A stretch of DNA of 64,000 nucleotides from Pagrus major (GCF_040436345.1 NC_133227.1:22876671-22940670); one strand, 5' to 3'. Positions 14,457 through 32,790 are shown, numbered from the stretch's first letter. Notes: generated by a model not told the origin, from the letters alone. Numbers and translations: made by a program.

Positions 14457-15035
14457 GTCCACACCAAGAACTATAACAATAACTTATTAAAAAAAACTTA
14501 CAAAAATAACAATGTGAGCATCTACACTGATGGACGATCACATTTTGTCAACAGTGGTGCCGAGAACGTACTCCAGCTGTGTCGCCAGCTTAGAAATTAA
14601 TGGACATTGAGGACCCGTCACTGCTGCACAGAGACACAAAAAATAAAACCCATAGGTTTTTGGAGTTAGGAGAATCCAGAAGTCTTTACAAGAGTTGTAA
14701 AGGACATCAAAACAAATTTCATAGACCCCATCAGCTCCAGCCTAATATACATAATATAGGCATTTGATAAGTTACATAAATATCCAAGACTGGGTTACGA
14801 GAGTGGACCATCTAAAAAGTGTCTTTAATTAGCTTACATAAAAGAGGTCTTCTACAGTTAGAAACCATTATAAACACTCCTACAACATTACCTTGTTGGA
14901 AATTGTACACAAAATTAAGCAGATTGATGGCCCTGTAATTTCGGGTGTGTTCTGATCGGCTGTCAGTGTTTCTATCGTTTATCAAATCGCTACAACGATT
15001 TTTAAAACGTGACAGTTATAGTTCTTGGTGTGGAC
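14457..15035. mobile_element. Non-autonomous DNA transposon with GTCCACACCAAGAACTATAA inverted ends
   Basis: Perfect 21-bp terminal inverted repeats bound a 579-bp AT-rich, non-coding interior. The perfect ends suggest a fairly recent or well-preserved insertion. It lies 174 bp from the previous element. Target-site duplication not recognised. Confidence 0.85.
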
Positions 15036-15326
15036 GGCGCAGCACAGAGCAGATTTTCCATTGTCTGATAATTACCTTTTCTTTTTTTTACTGGGAAAAT
15101 CTGCTGATATATAAGTAATTCTGGAAAGAAATAATGTTGAGTCTCGTTCCCAGGTCGTCTAATTGTGATGCTTTAGGTTGGTAATGTACAGCATTAGCGG
15201 TCATCATAGGAATTTCTCCCATCTGTCAGGTATATTTAAGTTTTCCAGGACACTCGGACCAGGACTAGTGGAAACCCTGCTCAGCGTATCGAGAGCTGGC
15301 ATAAAACGTCTGGCCGTATTTGTAGT

Positions 15327-15332
15327 TTTATT
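15327..15332 (-). terminator. znf346: Candidate znf346 poly(A) signal
   Basis: TTTATT on the plus strand (AATAAA on the coding strand) lies about 580 nt after the znf346 stop. It is the first clean signal I noticed downstream. It would give a 3' UTR of normal length, but later signals in the transposon-rich flank could also be used. Confidence 0.4.
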
Positions 15333-15912
15333 TTACAGTGATAAAAGATTTAAATCATAATTTTGCCTGATAGACAGCATTTCATTCAGGCAAAGGTCTT
15401 GAATTGCTCCTTTTTAACATGTAACTGGCTTCTTTTGTTACATGAAGGGTTTCGTATAAAAACACGTTCATATTCCTGAAGTAAAGCACTGATCATATCA
15501 GCACCAGTGTCGACAAATTTCACATGCTAGCCAGCCCTAACGTAGACTGATAGAGAGAACGGTTTTCAGTCAGTCAGTCAGTTCACGTTTGTAAGAGAAG
15601 CAGAAGCCAACAGAAGTCGAACCCTCGAAGACATTCTTTACAAATGACAGCTGAAGTTTGTTCATTCCAGGAGAAAACAACAAAACAAAGAAAACACACA
15701 TTCTTTCATCTTTTCAGCTGGGAAAATGATAAAATATCATACTGGGGGTATTCCAGGGTCCAAACTTGTGGATTAGAGGGGAAAACCTACTGAGAGGAGA
15801 CTCTGACAGGAGCTGAAGGTCCATGAAGTCTGATGTTAATGTGTTAAAGGGGCTGGTTGTTGTGTCATTCCAAGTCCTGACTGAAGCCTCTGCAGTCCAT
15901 CCCAGCCCAGCC

Positions 15913-21980
<6,068 letters not shown>

Positions 21981-22189
21981 AATTTCTATCACCATCAGCG
22001 GCGTCCTGATGCGCATGCGCAAGTGACAGGCAGACAGAGGGGGGAAAAGGGATAAAAATAAAGACGTCTCACTCTCCGTGGATTTTCCACGTGCCAGCAC
22101 AACCACAGATATGTTAGTACTTATAGACGATCTTTGAACTAGTGTGATTCTGAAGTTTGACTGTAACTTGAGCTGTAGCAAAGATAGTA

Positions 22190-22310
22190 GTAGTAGTATT
22201 TTTATTCAGTCATCAGACATAACACAATACATATAAACAGTACAAACAAAGTCATCAGTCCATGTATTAAGTAGTTACTGTGAATGCTTGGGCAGAAGTA
22301 AAGTGCTTAT
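22190..22310 (-). mobile_element. Probable LINE 3' tail (reverse orientation)
   Basis: On the minus strand the sequence runs through TGTTATGTCTGATGACTGAA and then TAAAAATACTACTACT, a poly(A)-signal-like end with a short simple repeat, as in fish LINE tails. Family not fixed. Confidence 0.4.
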
Positions 22311-22437
22311 ATATAGCATGCCTATCCTACATTCTTATCAATGTAAGCTACTCTCCAGAAATAGGTCAAAGAAAACAATATGAACAACAAAACAGTCATT
22401 TACACAACTCAAAATAAGATTACAGCAGTATATTATT

Positions 22438-22477
<40 letters not shown>
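22438..22477 (+). repeat. (ATC)n microsatellite
   Basis: About thirteen ATC triplets, preceded by ATT triplets. Confidence 0.95.
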
Positions 22478-23104
22478 ACAATATAACACTTAATATTATG
22501 TGCATTATTGGTCCGTGCATGAAGTATAATGAAACATCCCATTTTGGGGGTATGTCCTATTTCATTGTCGTAAGACGCGTAATGCAACTTGTTCCTTTAT
22601 CCAACTTGTACAATGAACATTGAAAAAGGAAGTCGAGTGTCGGAAACAGCCTTCAAAGTAAAAGTTGGGCGTTTTGAAGCGTCTTGGCCGGAGCTGTCAG
22701 TTTAAGGAGAGTGAAATGAAATAAATACAACCTAACAACAAATAGCCTAAATAATTTAGATAATTCATAACTGTTACACAGTGATATTTCCGCCACTTTC
22801 CCACAACTGAGAGAGATAATCACCGGGATTTTCAAAGTAAACACCGTGTTTGAGACGGAGACTGAGCCGCAAATTCTACAAATTCTGGCAGACAGGTTGT
22901 TAGTCTGAAATAATATGTCTCCCCCCATATCTTTGGCTAGAAGAGAGGAAACTTGCTCATAATCACAGAGGTTATAGAGTAGTATCTGAAGTACACATAA
23001 AATAAATCATTCAAAGGTCAGGCTTCATCTGTCCATTTTGAGGGGGGGGGATACAAATTCTGACAGACAGGTTGACAGTCTGAAATAATATGTCTTGTCT
23101 TACT

Positions 23105-23329
23105 TCTATTGTTACTATATTAGGCCCTGGTTCCTACATTTACTCCTTCAACACTTTATAATAACTTGTATCATACTCTTATTGTCTTAAACTGGACCCA
23201 GTGTGTGACCCTGACCCGTGCATCCCACTGGTTGTTACTGGTTTTTCTATAGCACTGTAAATTTTTGTAAATGTAATTTCTGACACAGTAATTTCCTTCG
23301 GGGTTAATAAAGTCCTATCTCATCTTATG
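23105..23329 (+). mobile_element. LINE 3' end (L2/Maui-like tail)
   Basis: The stretch ends TTCCTTCGGGGTTAATAAAG followed by TCCTATCTCATCTTA. This is the conserved 3' terminus of a common fish LINE group, normally TTCCCCTCGGGGATTAATAA with a short ATCT tail. Only the last part is present, as expected from 5'-truncated retrotransposition. Confidence 0.65.
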
Positions 23330-23719
23330 CACAATCTAGTCCTGTGTGTTCCTCGTGAATCTGATTTAGCCACTAGATGGAGACAAACAGCCATTAATGA
23401 CACGGACACTGCACAAACAGAACAGTGTTGGTGCAGAAGGTAACAACATTATAGTAATGGTCCTGGAGGGCCCACTCACATCAAAACAAGTAATAATAAT
23501 TGTTGTTCTTTAAAGCGGTCACTGTTTCTAACTTCTTAGCCAGAAGTCTAGTTGCAGCTTCCACCTGTTTTTATAAAAACTACAAGTCTTTACTCAGACT
23601 ATTTATTGTCTCTTCCAAGGTTGTAGCCATTGTGGACACATAACCTGACAATCAGTGTACAATACTTACTTTTACTCTTTACTTTTATTTGTAGGGACAT
23701 TTTTGGACTTGTGGCACCA

Positions 23720-23792
23720 GTTTCCGTAGTGTAGTGGTTATCACGTTCGCCTAACACGCGAAAGGTCCCCGGTTCGAAACCGGGCGGAAACA
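23720..23792 (+). tRNA. tRNA-Val (AAC)
   Basis: A 73-nt cloverleaf without intron. Acceptor GTTTCCG pairs with CGGAAAC and the discriminator is A. The A box is TAGTGTAGTGG, the anticodon loop CTAACAC and the B box GGTTCGAAACC. A T run follows within 10 nt as the Pol III terminator. Confidence 0.97.
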
Positions 23793-24120
23793 CTTATTTT
23801 TCCGGTTTTAATGTTTGGAAGACAAAACTGTAAGCTTGTGATATAAACACAATTCAAAACACTTGTATTCAACCTATCCACAGGCTGTGAGCACACAGCA
23901 CTGCGGCAGGTTGTACCCTAGCTTAACAAAAAAATGGTATGTTGAGGTTCAAGTTTTTGCGACACTGACCGTCATTTCAACCAGTACTAAGTACATTTTA
24001 CGTTCAACTTACTCTATGTTAAGCTCTGCTGTTTGGTCAGGTTAGATAGAACATGTTAAATGTGATTGTGGTTCAAGTCTTATTAGCTTAATTAGGGTAT
24101 TTATTGTTAACCTACACACA

Positions 24121-24275
24121 TACAACCCCTGGCAAAAATGATGGAATCGCCACTCATGAATCATGGCTCCAAAACAAGAGATGTCAGTTGAAACAATGGA
24201 GGATTATAAAACTTCTTCAAGAAGGTAAATCATCACGGAATGTTGCAAAAGATGTTGGTTGTCACGCTACAGAGC
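24121..24275 (+). mobile_element. Tc1-like transposon 5' fragment
   Basis: The start TACAACCCCTGGCAAAAATG equals the terminal sequence of a common fish Tc1-like element. It continues into the transposase N-terminus: WRIIKLLQEGKSSRNVAKDV is the first helix-turn-helix. No catalytic DDE region follows, so the copy is a 5' stub. Confidence 0.75.
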
Positions 24276-24934
24276 ACACAATGACACTGTAGATGACTGT
24301 GTCAATGCCTGTCCGAAACAAACGCAACTGTCAATAAACCGTCCAAAAGTGCATGTTGTCGGCCTTATATCTTTGTCATGATTGTCTGTACTCACATACA
24401 GCTGATGGGTGGAACAGTCTTGTGGCAAAGCGTGAGACGCCCAGATCAACTTGTGATACAAACATCTGTATCGTCCGTCGATCATGGTTCATGATGTGCT
24501 AGATTCTGGGTTTAAATCCTAGCTTGGGTCAGTCCTGTCAGTGTGGAGTCACTGTTCTCATTGTGCTCTTCTGCAAGGTCCAAAGACATGTATTTCACAC
24601 ATCTCAACATCCAACACAAGTCAACACACTGCCATCCAAAGTACACACACCAGTTACCTGTTGTGCAGTTAGGGAAGGACATTGGTTAATTGTCACTCAC
24701 AGGTGTACAGAGTACTACGTCAGTAGGGAGAATCACAGGCTGTTGTAAAATGGCAACCCATGCACAGGTGTAGAAACTAAAATCAATACGGGGGTGGGGT
24801 GGTAGCCTTTAAAACTCTCACACACACACACACATCACATCTTTGTGGGTTTAGAAGTAGGTTGGACAGTGGAAGACAGCGCTAGAGATATATAATATAT
24901 ATTGAAAGAGATAGTAGCGATAGGATTCAAGTTG

Positions 24935-25395
24935 GGTAACATGGATCCAAAACTAGTACAGGAGGTGTTGGACCTAAAGCTCCGTGGAAACTATCCAGAT
25001 GGTTTGACCTCCAAGGAGCGTTTCATTATCAGATGGAGAGCGGACACCTTCAAGGTAAAGGGTAAGGATGCATGCTCTATCAAACCTAGCACACAACGAT
25101 CATCTGCTATGGTTCAACTCCCTACAAAACTAACACTATACCATTGAAACATCAGATGGGGACCTGCATTATATTTGCAGGAGAAAGAAGGATGGCTCCA
25201 AGCACCTGGCCAAAGTTGTGTTGACTGCAGTGGAGGCCAACTCCATCTTCGAGGAGTTCCACTGCAGTCCATTTGGTGGACACTGTGGAGTGGAAAGGAC
25301 CCACAGTGCCATCATCTGCAGGTACTATTGGCCAGGAATGTTGCAAGACGTCCGCAAGTTGGTATCCTCAGACTCTTGTGTTGATACATGTGCTG
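24935..25395 (+). mobile_element. Integrase-bearing element fossil (Ginger/gypsy integrase type)
   Basis: Translated pieces contain VLDLKLRGNYPDGLTSKERF and an HH-CC integrase zinc finger (FHCSPFGGHCGVERTHS and RYYWPGM). This resembles fish proteins labelled KRBA2-like and the integrases of Ginger or gypsy elements. No catalytic core is recognisable nearby. It is a broken fossil, with only the zinc-finger part and a short upstream part remaining. Which of the two element classes it came from is not decided here. Confidence 0.55.
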
Positions 25396-25621
25396 TTCAC
25401 ACATAATTCATTATTGATCATCTGTGGTACATTCACCTGCCACAGTCCTGTCCTGGTGAACTGGGGAGTGTAATGTGTATTCTTGCAAATGTAGTAGGGC
25501 CGTCTGTGGATGTAACACTGAACTAATGTGTCCATTCATCACAAATTTGACTATTTGGTCTCTTCTAGGTTGCTCAGTGTCCCCAGTATCAATCAAAGAG
25601 GGCAAACATAAAAGAAAAGTG

Positions 25622-25665
25622 GCAATACAACCCAATAGAGGTCTACCTCTATTGGGTTGTATTGC
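25622..25665. repeat. Perfect palindrome with 21-bp arms
   Basis: The left arm GCAATACAACCCAATAGAGG(T) is followed by a 2-nt centre CT and the exact reverse complement. No mismatch is seen across 42 paired bases. Confidence 0.95.
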
Positions 25666-25768
25666 TTTCAAACACATCACCGATCATTCTCATGTCCTAT
25701 TGTCTTTTCCCTCAGGTAACTGAGCCTCTTGAGCTGGTCACTGAACAGCTGCCATTGAACAGTGGTTT

Positions 25769-26730
25769 GCTGTTCCCCAATACTACCTCCCGTGTGTTGT
25801 CTGCATTTGGGTCCTCACCTTGTTAACCATAATTGTAACCTGGAAAACACCTGTGCCTCAAGGAGCAAGTTTAATGAGGACATAACCGTCAAGTTGGACC
25901 TGTTTCATTGCATGCGGCGCTTTACCAGGGAGTGTGTCTCGGAACACCATCCTCTGTTCAGCTCTTTCTGCCAGTTCCTCTCTGCAGCATTTGTTATTGT
26001 GGACCAGAGTGACCTCCAGTAGCTCAAGTTCACTGGCAAGTTTGGGATGATTGTTCTTGCACATAATCAGATGGTAAGGGAAGCGGCAGGCTCAGATCTA
26101 ACTGTTGTATTTTGTTCTGTCCAGCCATCATTTACATTTAAAACAATATACTCATCCGTCGCAATATTTTGTTCCGTCTGTTCGCTGTGCCGGCACCCAT
26201 ACACAGTACTGTAGGCTGAGCGCTTCCTGCCATCCGTCACGGCGTCGCCTCCCGCGTCACGTGATCATTTTGACATGTCTGCAATGGGTCAATAGTTATT
26301 CTCAATCCTTGTCAGCAGGTCAGACTCCCACTTATCATTTACTTGTCATAAAATTAAAACATTTTTTTATGGCAGAGTGCTGAGGATGAAGCTACTTTCT
26401 TGTCTGGTGGTTCGGCACTCATGTCTTTGTCAGTTCGTTACGTGTTCGTCCGTGTTTCCCACCCGTGTCATCTCCGGTGTTTTCTCCAGCGTCTCCCAGT
26501 GGTATGTTTGTTTTTTGTTCCTTGCGTTGTCATGGATTTGTACTTTGATTTTGTTTGCACTTTGTTGAAGCCCTTTTTGTTGCTACTTTGTCTTTGGTCT
26601 TTGATTCCTTGTTTTTTTGTGTTTCATTCAGCTTTGTTAATATAAAGCTCACCTTTTGTTCCCCAATCCTGCCTCTCCCGTGTGTTGTCTGCATTTGGGT
26701 CCTCACCTTGTTAACCTTAATTGTAACAAT
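25769..26730 (+). mobile_element. Retroelement and transposon fossil cluster
   Basis: A similar block of about 75 bp, with GTGTGTTGTCTGCATTTGGG and CCTCACCTTGTTAACC, occurs at 25775-25849 and 26655-26730. The second copy follows an AATATAAAG-type signal and a long T/G-rich stretch from about 26150, as in the LTR or 3' UTR of fish retroelements. Between them 25869-26021 encodes KLDLFHCMRRFTRECVSEHH and SSFCQFLSAAF, a fragment of a repeat-borne protein I cannot name with confidence. All are old and incomplete. Confidence 0.4.
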
Positions 26731-27009
26731 TAATTCTTGTTGAGATACATTTCATATCAACAAACACTTGTGTTGTAATGTCAACCTAAACTATTTATAT
26801 CTCTCTCCTTGTTCAAGGATATATTGGACAAGGGAAGAGAGAACAGACACGAGGAATCTACAGTGAGCCACCTCACCCAGGTTTCTGCAGCCAAACCTGC
26901 ACTCCAACAGATGACTAAAACAGGTAGGAAGCATTTGTGCACAACTGGACACAACCTGTTCAAACTCCTCCCCTCTGGTAAGTGCTATGAGCTCTGTACG
27001 AGAAACCCA

Positions 27010-27120
27010 GTGGTGGAAAGGGTACTGAAAATCTGCATTAAAATGAGTAAATTACTAAAATATTACTCCATTACAAGTAAAACTACTGGTATTAAAATCA
27101 TACTTAAGTAGAAGTACTAA
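27010..27120 (+). repeat. AGTACTTAAGTA-type interspersed repeat
   Basis: AGTGGTGGAAAGGGTACTGA, ATTACTCCATTACAAGTAAA and CATACTTAAGTAGAAGTACT belong to a widespread fish repeat also seen at 39.8-40.6 kb and 45.0-45.4 kb. Confidence 0.55.
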
Positions 27121-28224
27121 GCATTCTTCTCAAAGTATGAGTTACCTTTATAGCTGTTGATGTTTAATGCATTATCAATAGCAGGGTTTCTGTCTAAATT
27201 ACTTGTCCACATGTCAGGGTTTTCAATGGCCCGAAACTTCCCACAGACCATGACTGAACAGTTGGATCAGTCATACAGTGTCAATAACCCTCTAACACCA
27301 AAACCACCATTTCTAGACTATATTTTTGCAGTTTGAAGGCACTGTTTTTAGTGTAGTACTTATGGTTCATGTTTGTCCTGCCAAGAAGAAAGCAACAAAC
27401 TGTAGACATTTCGTAAAAAAGTTTTTGCCCCTCTGTCTCATTTCTCTCCTCTTTTCACCAGGTCTCTCTGCTGGACCATTGGCCGTCCGGGAACATCTTT
27501 CCTGACCGATGGAGCTTCATCCTGACATTTGGATCTGGATCATGCAGTTTCCTGGAAATTGTGGACATGAGGGGACTACCTGCCTTCATCTTTGTAGTCA
27601 AGTGCATCCCAAACAGCAGGATGAACACACCCATTTAAGAATAAATGTTTTAACAAAAAATCAATTTCTGTGTAATTTTATATCAAGTTCCAGTCATATC
27701 TTCTTCCTGTAAAGCGAAACGTCAACAGTGCTTACGTAAGCTCCTACCAGTTTCAGCCAATAATATCACGATTGCGGTGAGCGAACAGCAGAGTTCAGAT
27801 TTCTTGTTGGAAAGTCGCCCTGGAGTGTTCAGTGATTACTGTACTTAAAACTTTAATTGATTTGTGTGAAGCTGGATCATATTTTACTGACACAATGTTT
27901 TCTGGTTTTCCCTCTAAACGTCCTCCCGCCTGAACTCTCAGATTTACGTAATTACGTAACAGACGACGTAACTTGTTGTTCGGGTAACCTCTAACAGCAG
28001 CTAACTGTAGCGTTGTTGGGACCGACCACAAACTCCAATACTGACTGCAGCCAGTTTGACGACGGGGAATCCAGTACCAAAGTTGTTAATGGATTTTAGC
28101 TGCTGTTAGACAGTTACCACTTGCTTGTTTAGCCATGGAGATAACGTTAATGGTCCTGTTAGCGGACTCGGCCCTGGGTTGCCAGGAGCCATGAAATTGG
28201 CAGCTGTCTGTCTCGGACACTGCG

Positions 28225-28595
28225 TTACCCCTAAATTCCACCAGAACCACGTTCGGTCCATCTCCGCTCCGTCTAGGCAGCAGAGCTGATAGGTTTCACT
28301 CTAGTCTCCGTATCTACTCCGGCAGTCCGGCTCCTTCCGTAGCAGATACGCAAGGCTTCTATTTCTGCCGGATGCCGGCGCAGCAATTTAGCACAGAGCA
28401 GACAGGAAGTCACAAAGAAACAACATAACATCCTGTAAATTTTACGTATAAATGCGGTCGCGCTAGAGCCTTTAATTATCGCTGCACTTAAAACTGAGCC
28501 AGTGGGGGTTGCCGTACGACGGGGCAAAACTGTACCGGAGCCGTTCCGCAACGCACATGCATCCAGTGGCATTTCCCGGTCAGGCTGTGTTTGGC
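28225..28595. mobile_element. Probable DNA-transposon relic (CCTAAATTCCACCAGAACC ends)
   Basis: The left part TTACCCCTAAATTCCACCAG has a degenerate inverted counterpart, CCAGTGGCATTTCCCGGTCA, at 28562-28581. Interior motifs GGTCCATCTCCGCTCCGTC and CCGGAGCCGTTCCGCAACGC are also near-complementary in theme. The CpG-rich interior has no ORF of note. Several similar repeats are common in fish. Confidence 0.5.
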
Positions 28596-28639
28596 AAAGC
28601 CTTTGATCACTCAACTGGCCGTGTTCACTAAAAAAAAAA

Positions 28640-30990
28640 AAAAGGAAACAAATTTTTCACTTGAAATTTGGTCTCTGGTGTCCTTTTTTTTTTAAATATA
28701 TTTTGGTCTCTGTGGCGAGTCTTTTGTGTTTAGAGAGGCTGTAATAGTTACAATTTCCAGTTAGTTTAAATTTAATATGCATATCAGGGAGTTGAAATAT
28801 TTTCCTGTTTAATTGCGTGGCCACTTTCTGACAATGAACAAAAGAAGACGTGAAGAACACGAAATGAGTAGCAAAGCAGAGGTAAAGTAAGGTAGTAAAC
28901 ACATTTACTAAATTACAAAACCCAACAATCTTGAACATGCTCGGAAAAAGAAATTGTGGACAGAAAAAAACAACCCTGGACGATCCGATGTCTTCATATT
29001 CACTCTTTCCATCATGTTGTGGCCCATCGTCCTCTGACCGGACTCACCATCTCCCCTGCCTCTTGTTGTCATCTTACCCCAACTTTTTAATTGTTATTTA
29101 CATGTGCACAAACAATAAATGTTGAATAAAAAGGTCTTGTACTGAGGATGTTTGGATGTGTGGGGTTTATTTCACCAACAAACCAAACATCACTGCAGTT
29201 GTGGTGGTACCAGTGGGAAGACGCTTGAGAACCAGCTCCAAACAAATCTTAAACTCTTATTGAGAATCCCAAACCACACAAGTGCTGCTTCAGTAATAAC
29301 CTCCCTGTATAGTTTCCCCAATGACATGGAAACAAACAAAATGTGCACGACGGAGCTTGGGTATTAAGGGGGTTCGGTGGAGATAAACAAAAGAAACTTG
29401 AGGCTATATAAGGCAAGAACAAAAAGACAGCTAGGGAAATCTCAACAGGGCCAAAACAGAGCAGAGTTTCTGACTGACAATTTGTTAAGCTGAGGTCTGT
29501 AGTTGAGTCAGTGGAGGATCAGAATGACCAGGTTCACCACCTCTCTTAACCCTTCACAAAAGGGGCGTCATCATCCCCCGACTGGCTGTGAGGAGAACAA
29601 GCCAAGCAGCTCTCAATCATTGATTAGGAGTCAGTCTCCACACTCTGCACAACAGGTGATCTGAATCTACTGCAATCAGTCCAGAGGGATTCTGACATTT
29701 AGCTCCCCATATAAAGAAAATCCTTTTAAACATTTACCTGTTATTTTATTGTTTAACATAAGTTCACAAAACCCCAATAAATTCACTCTCAGTACTAGTT
29801 ACACTCTCCATTAGGAGTGAGCAGTACGTTACGGTCACTGGGGTCACGTTCAGCCATGACATTACCCTCAGAAATATTTCAGTTTTTAAATAATGTGTTT
29901 TACTGTGGCTGTGATAACATACAGCTAGAGGGCCAAACACATACTCATGGCACTGGAGTTACATAAAAAAAAGTCATGCTTTCTTTGCTAATGCAGTGAA
30001 ATTTTGGCAGGTATTTTAAATTTGAGATGAAAATACTTTTTATTATTATTTCTAGGCACATTTTAGTCATTTTTATGCATCATAGTTTCAGTCGAGTCAG
30101 TTTCAGAAGTTAGAGATTTTAGTCAAAGTGTTTTCTCTCTTTACTCTTTCAGTTAGATTAATAAGCCTCTGCATAATCAGCAGCTTCATGTTTGTAGATT
30201 TATTTTTAAAAATGCCAGACAGTTTTGATCTGCTGTTTTTTAGGTTGTACTTGCAAATACTACCGTTAAAATCACGCTAGTGCTGAAACAATTAGTCGAA
30301 CAATATTCCTACCTGGCCTTGGACCTCACAAATCATACACAACACATCTTAGAAACAAAACTTTGACTAGATAGTAACTGTTGTGCCATTTTCAGAGCTG
30401 CCATTACACTTTTTCTGGTTGAGCAAGTTAGTAAAAAACATGTCCCTGGACATTCCTTCTACAGCCAAAAGAGGGCAAGTGTCAACAGGATACTGTGGCT
30501 CTACTGGACCATCCATCCAACAGTCAACGTCATCCTCTTTCCCAGTCAGTACGTGCACCTCCTGCTGAAACTACAGGCATGTCCGAGCTAACTTGTAGAA
30601 ATGTCTGTTTTTCGACACACATTAACCTGTAATTAACCTGTTAATTATTAAGAGAGAAAAAAAACACAGAATGACATGAAATACAAGAAGCGCTTACTTT
30701 TTATTTAATCCGTTGCACAGTTGATTCAAGGAGCGTCAGCCCCCAGCAAGGCTGTCTGACACTTACCGGGTGGAGCGTCTCTGAGTGAGGAGCACACTAG
30801 TCTCACAAACCGGACTTATTTCCACACTTCATTTTGTTGAGACAAAGGAGCACACTGGGCTGTGACTGATGAAGTCACAGGTAGTTGTGAAGTTAACTTT
30901 CGTTTGAGAGAGCTGTCTAGCAGTCGCTTGTAAGAGATCATGTTAGATTGTCTGCCACAGCTAGCATGACTTTTATCTCATTGTTCTTCT
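28640..30990. other. Non-coding stretch
   Basis: No gene recognised. Two AATAAA signals at about 29119 and 29127 follow a C/T-rich segment, which could mark the end of an unknown transcript or repeat. The remainder is AT-rich with no domain-bearing ORF. Confidence 0.5.
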
Positions 30991-31059
30991 TCTCAAAGTG
31001 TTTCTCCATGTGTTTAGTCACACCAGCTCTTGATGTCTTAACGTACTCGGGCTCAAAGT

Positions 31060-31920
31060 AACGTTACCGAACTAACTCTTTCAATCCCTCCCTCTCTACC
31101 AATGGTAGCATATCTCCTCTAAGCGGTGCACACTCCTTCAACTTCTGGTTAGCGGCTTGGTTAGTTTTATTATATCTGCACACAGCCTTGGAGGCGGAGC
31201 CCCATTCATTCCTGTGAAAGCTGCTCAGTGGCTTTTTGAAGCCAGAAAAGCTCGACTTCCCGTGTTTCCCGCGATCTTCCGTGTTGTGAGGCCCATAGAG
31301 CGTGCGCACTAGAGACTTCTGCCGACCAATCTGGCTAACTTCCTGTTGAACGCCCAGCTAACTTGGATGGGGATAAAATAATTTAAACATGCAGCTCTTC
31401 TAGACTTTCCAAATGTTACTGGACCGAATGGCTCAAATTACGATGAAACGAGTCATTTCGTGGGGTTGTGCATCCAAAAAATGTTTCCACTGTTTTACAG
31501 ATGCTTCTTTCACAATGTTAGCTCAAGGGAAAAAGTCTCTTTGGGCCGCAGTGAAACACATGACGATGTAATCACATGGTTTGGCCACTACTTCAAAGCC
31601 TGCCACTTCTCCTGGGGGCTTGGTTCAGTCCAAGCGCGGGGGAGAATTGTTAGCGCGTTTAGATTACATACAAAGTCAATGAACGTGAATAGATGGGAAC
31701 ACGCATATTTGCGTCATTCACGTAATCGTGCGAGTTGAAAATACTAAATTCAAGCAAGATTTTCGTGCGACGCTGTGTTGCAAAAGCCTGCAGGCATTGA
31801 CATCCACACTGACGTCATGACATTAACGTCACCGATGTCCGGAGCTGCCGTGGAGGAAAGTGAGCAAGGAAGGCAGACTACCTGGTAAGTTGTGGAAATA
31901 TGTCTCAGCACAGCATAGCT
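31060..31920. repeat. Probable Harbinger-like and other interspersed repeat DNA
   Basis: GGGGAGAATTGTTAGCGCGT, TTAGATTACATACAAAGTCA and GCATATTTGCGTCATTCACG resemble the end of a fish PIF/Harbinger-type element. The segment on its left (31064-31330) encodes no recognisable protein but looks like a common fish repeat. Assignment is from memory only. Confidence 0.35.
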
Positions 31921-32497
31921 CTGATCAATCCGAACGCCATTCAGAGAACAGGTAATTTAAAAGTTTAAAAGTTTGCTTGTCGTCTGGCTGACAGACCTGA
32001 AAAAGGATTAATTCAGGCTGCATTATGATGTTGTTATGTTGACGTCCTTTTACAGATCAGATCAGATTTGTCAGATCACAGAGAAATCTCTTTGTTTTGG
32101 GTTCATACCAATGTCGTAAAACAGATTAATTTAGTCTAAGTATACACACATTAGTCAATTGTATCTGAACAAATGATTAAATGTTAGCCTGACTTAATCA
32201 TGTTGAGAATATAAAGCAGCAATCATCTAAAACATCTGTTTTGAATTTAATCAGGCATTAGAAGCCGACTTGTTAGAACAAGGTGGGCGTGGATCTGTGG
32301 ATCTGAAGTAATTTTTTTATCGTTATTTTTAGTAACATCATGAACTTTTACCTTTTAAGCTGTTCTACAAAAATGAAAGAATGTCTTGCTGTCTTTTCAT
32401 CATTGTTAGTTAATGATCAATGTAAATTGAAAATGTTGAAAATTAAGGGTGTTATAACAAGAAAAAGAGACTGAAGTCCTCCATATCCAGCAATAAG

Positions 32498-32570
32498 TGT
32501 TTCCGCCCGGTTTCGAACCGGGGACCTTTCGCGTGTGAGGCGAACGTGATAACCACTACACTACGGAAAC
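32498..32570 (-). tRNA. tRNA-Val (CAC)
   Basis: A 73-nt gene identical to the Val-AAC gene at 23.7 kb except for anticodon base 34, making the loop CTCACAC. All stems and both internal promoter boxes are intact. The first T run downstream is about 30 nt away. Confidence 0.97.
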
Positions 32571-32790
32571 CATATGCACACTATATAAATATATAAATAA
32601 ATGAACCTGTGCTTTTATTGGGAAGGTTAGACAGCCTAAGCGGATATGTGTTTGTCATTACCGTCATGTTATCGTATCGTAACGATGTTCAGAGTTAAAC
32701 GGTCCTGCTATAGTTCACCTGAATGTCAATCAGAAACCGTTAATTTATAGATAATATTCATATAGTTAACCGAAATAACCTCGAATATCG

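Noticed and set aside
27411-27715. Possible terminal exon with AATAAA near 27641
   Set aside because: No consistent frame or upstream exons; more likely repeat-derived.
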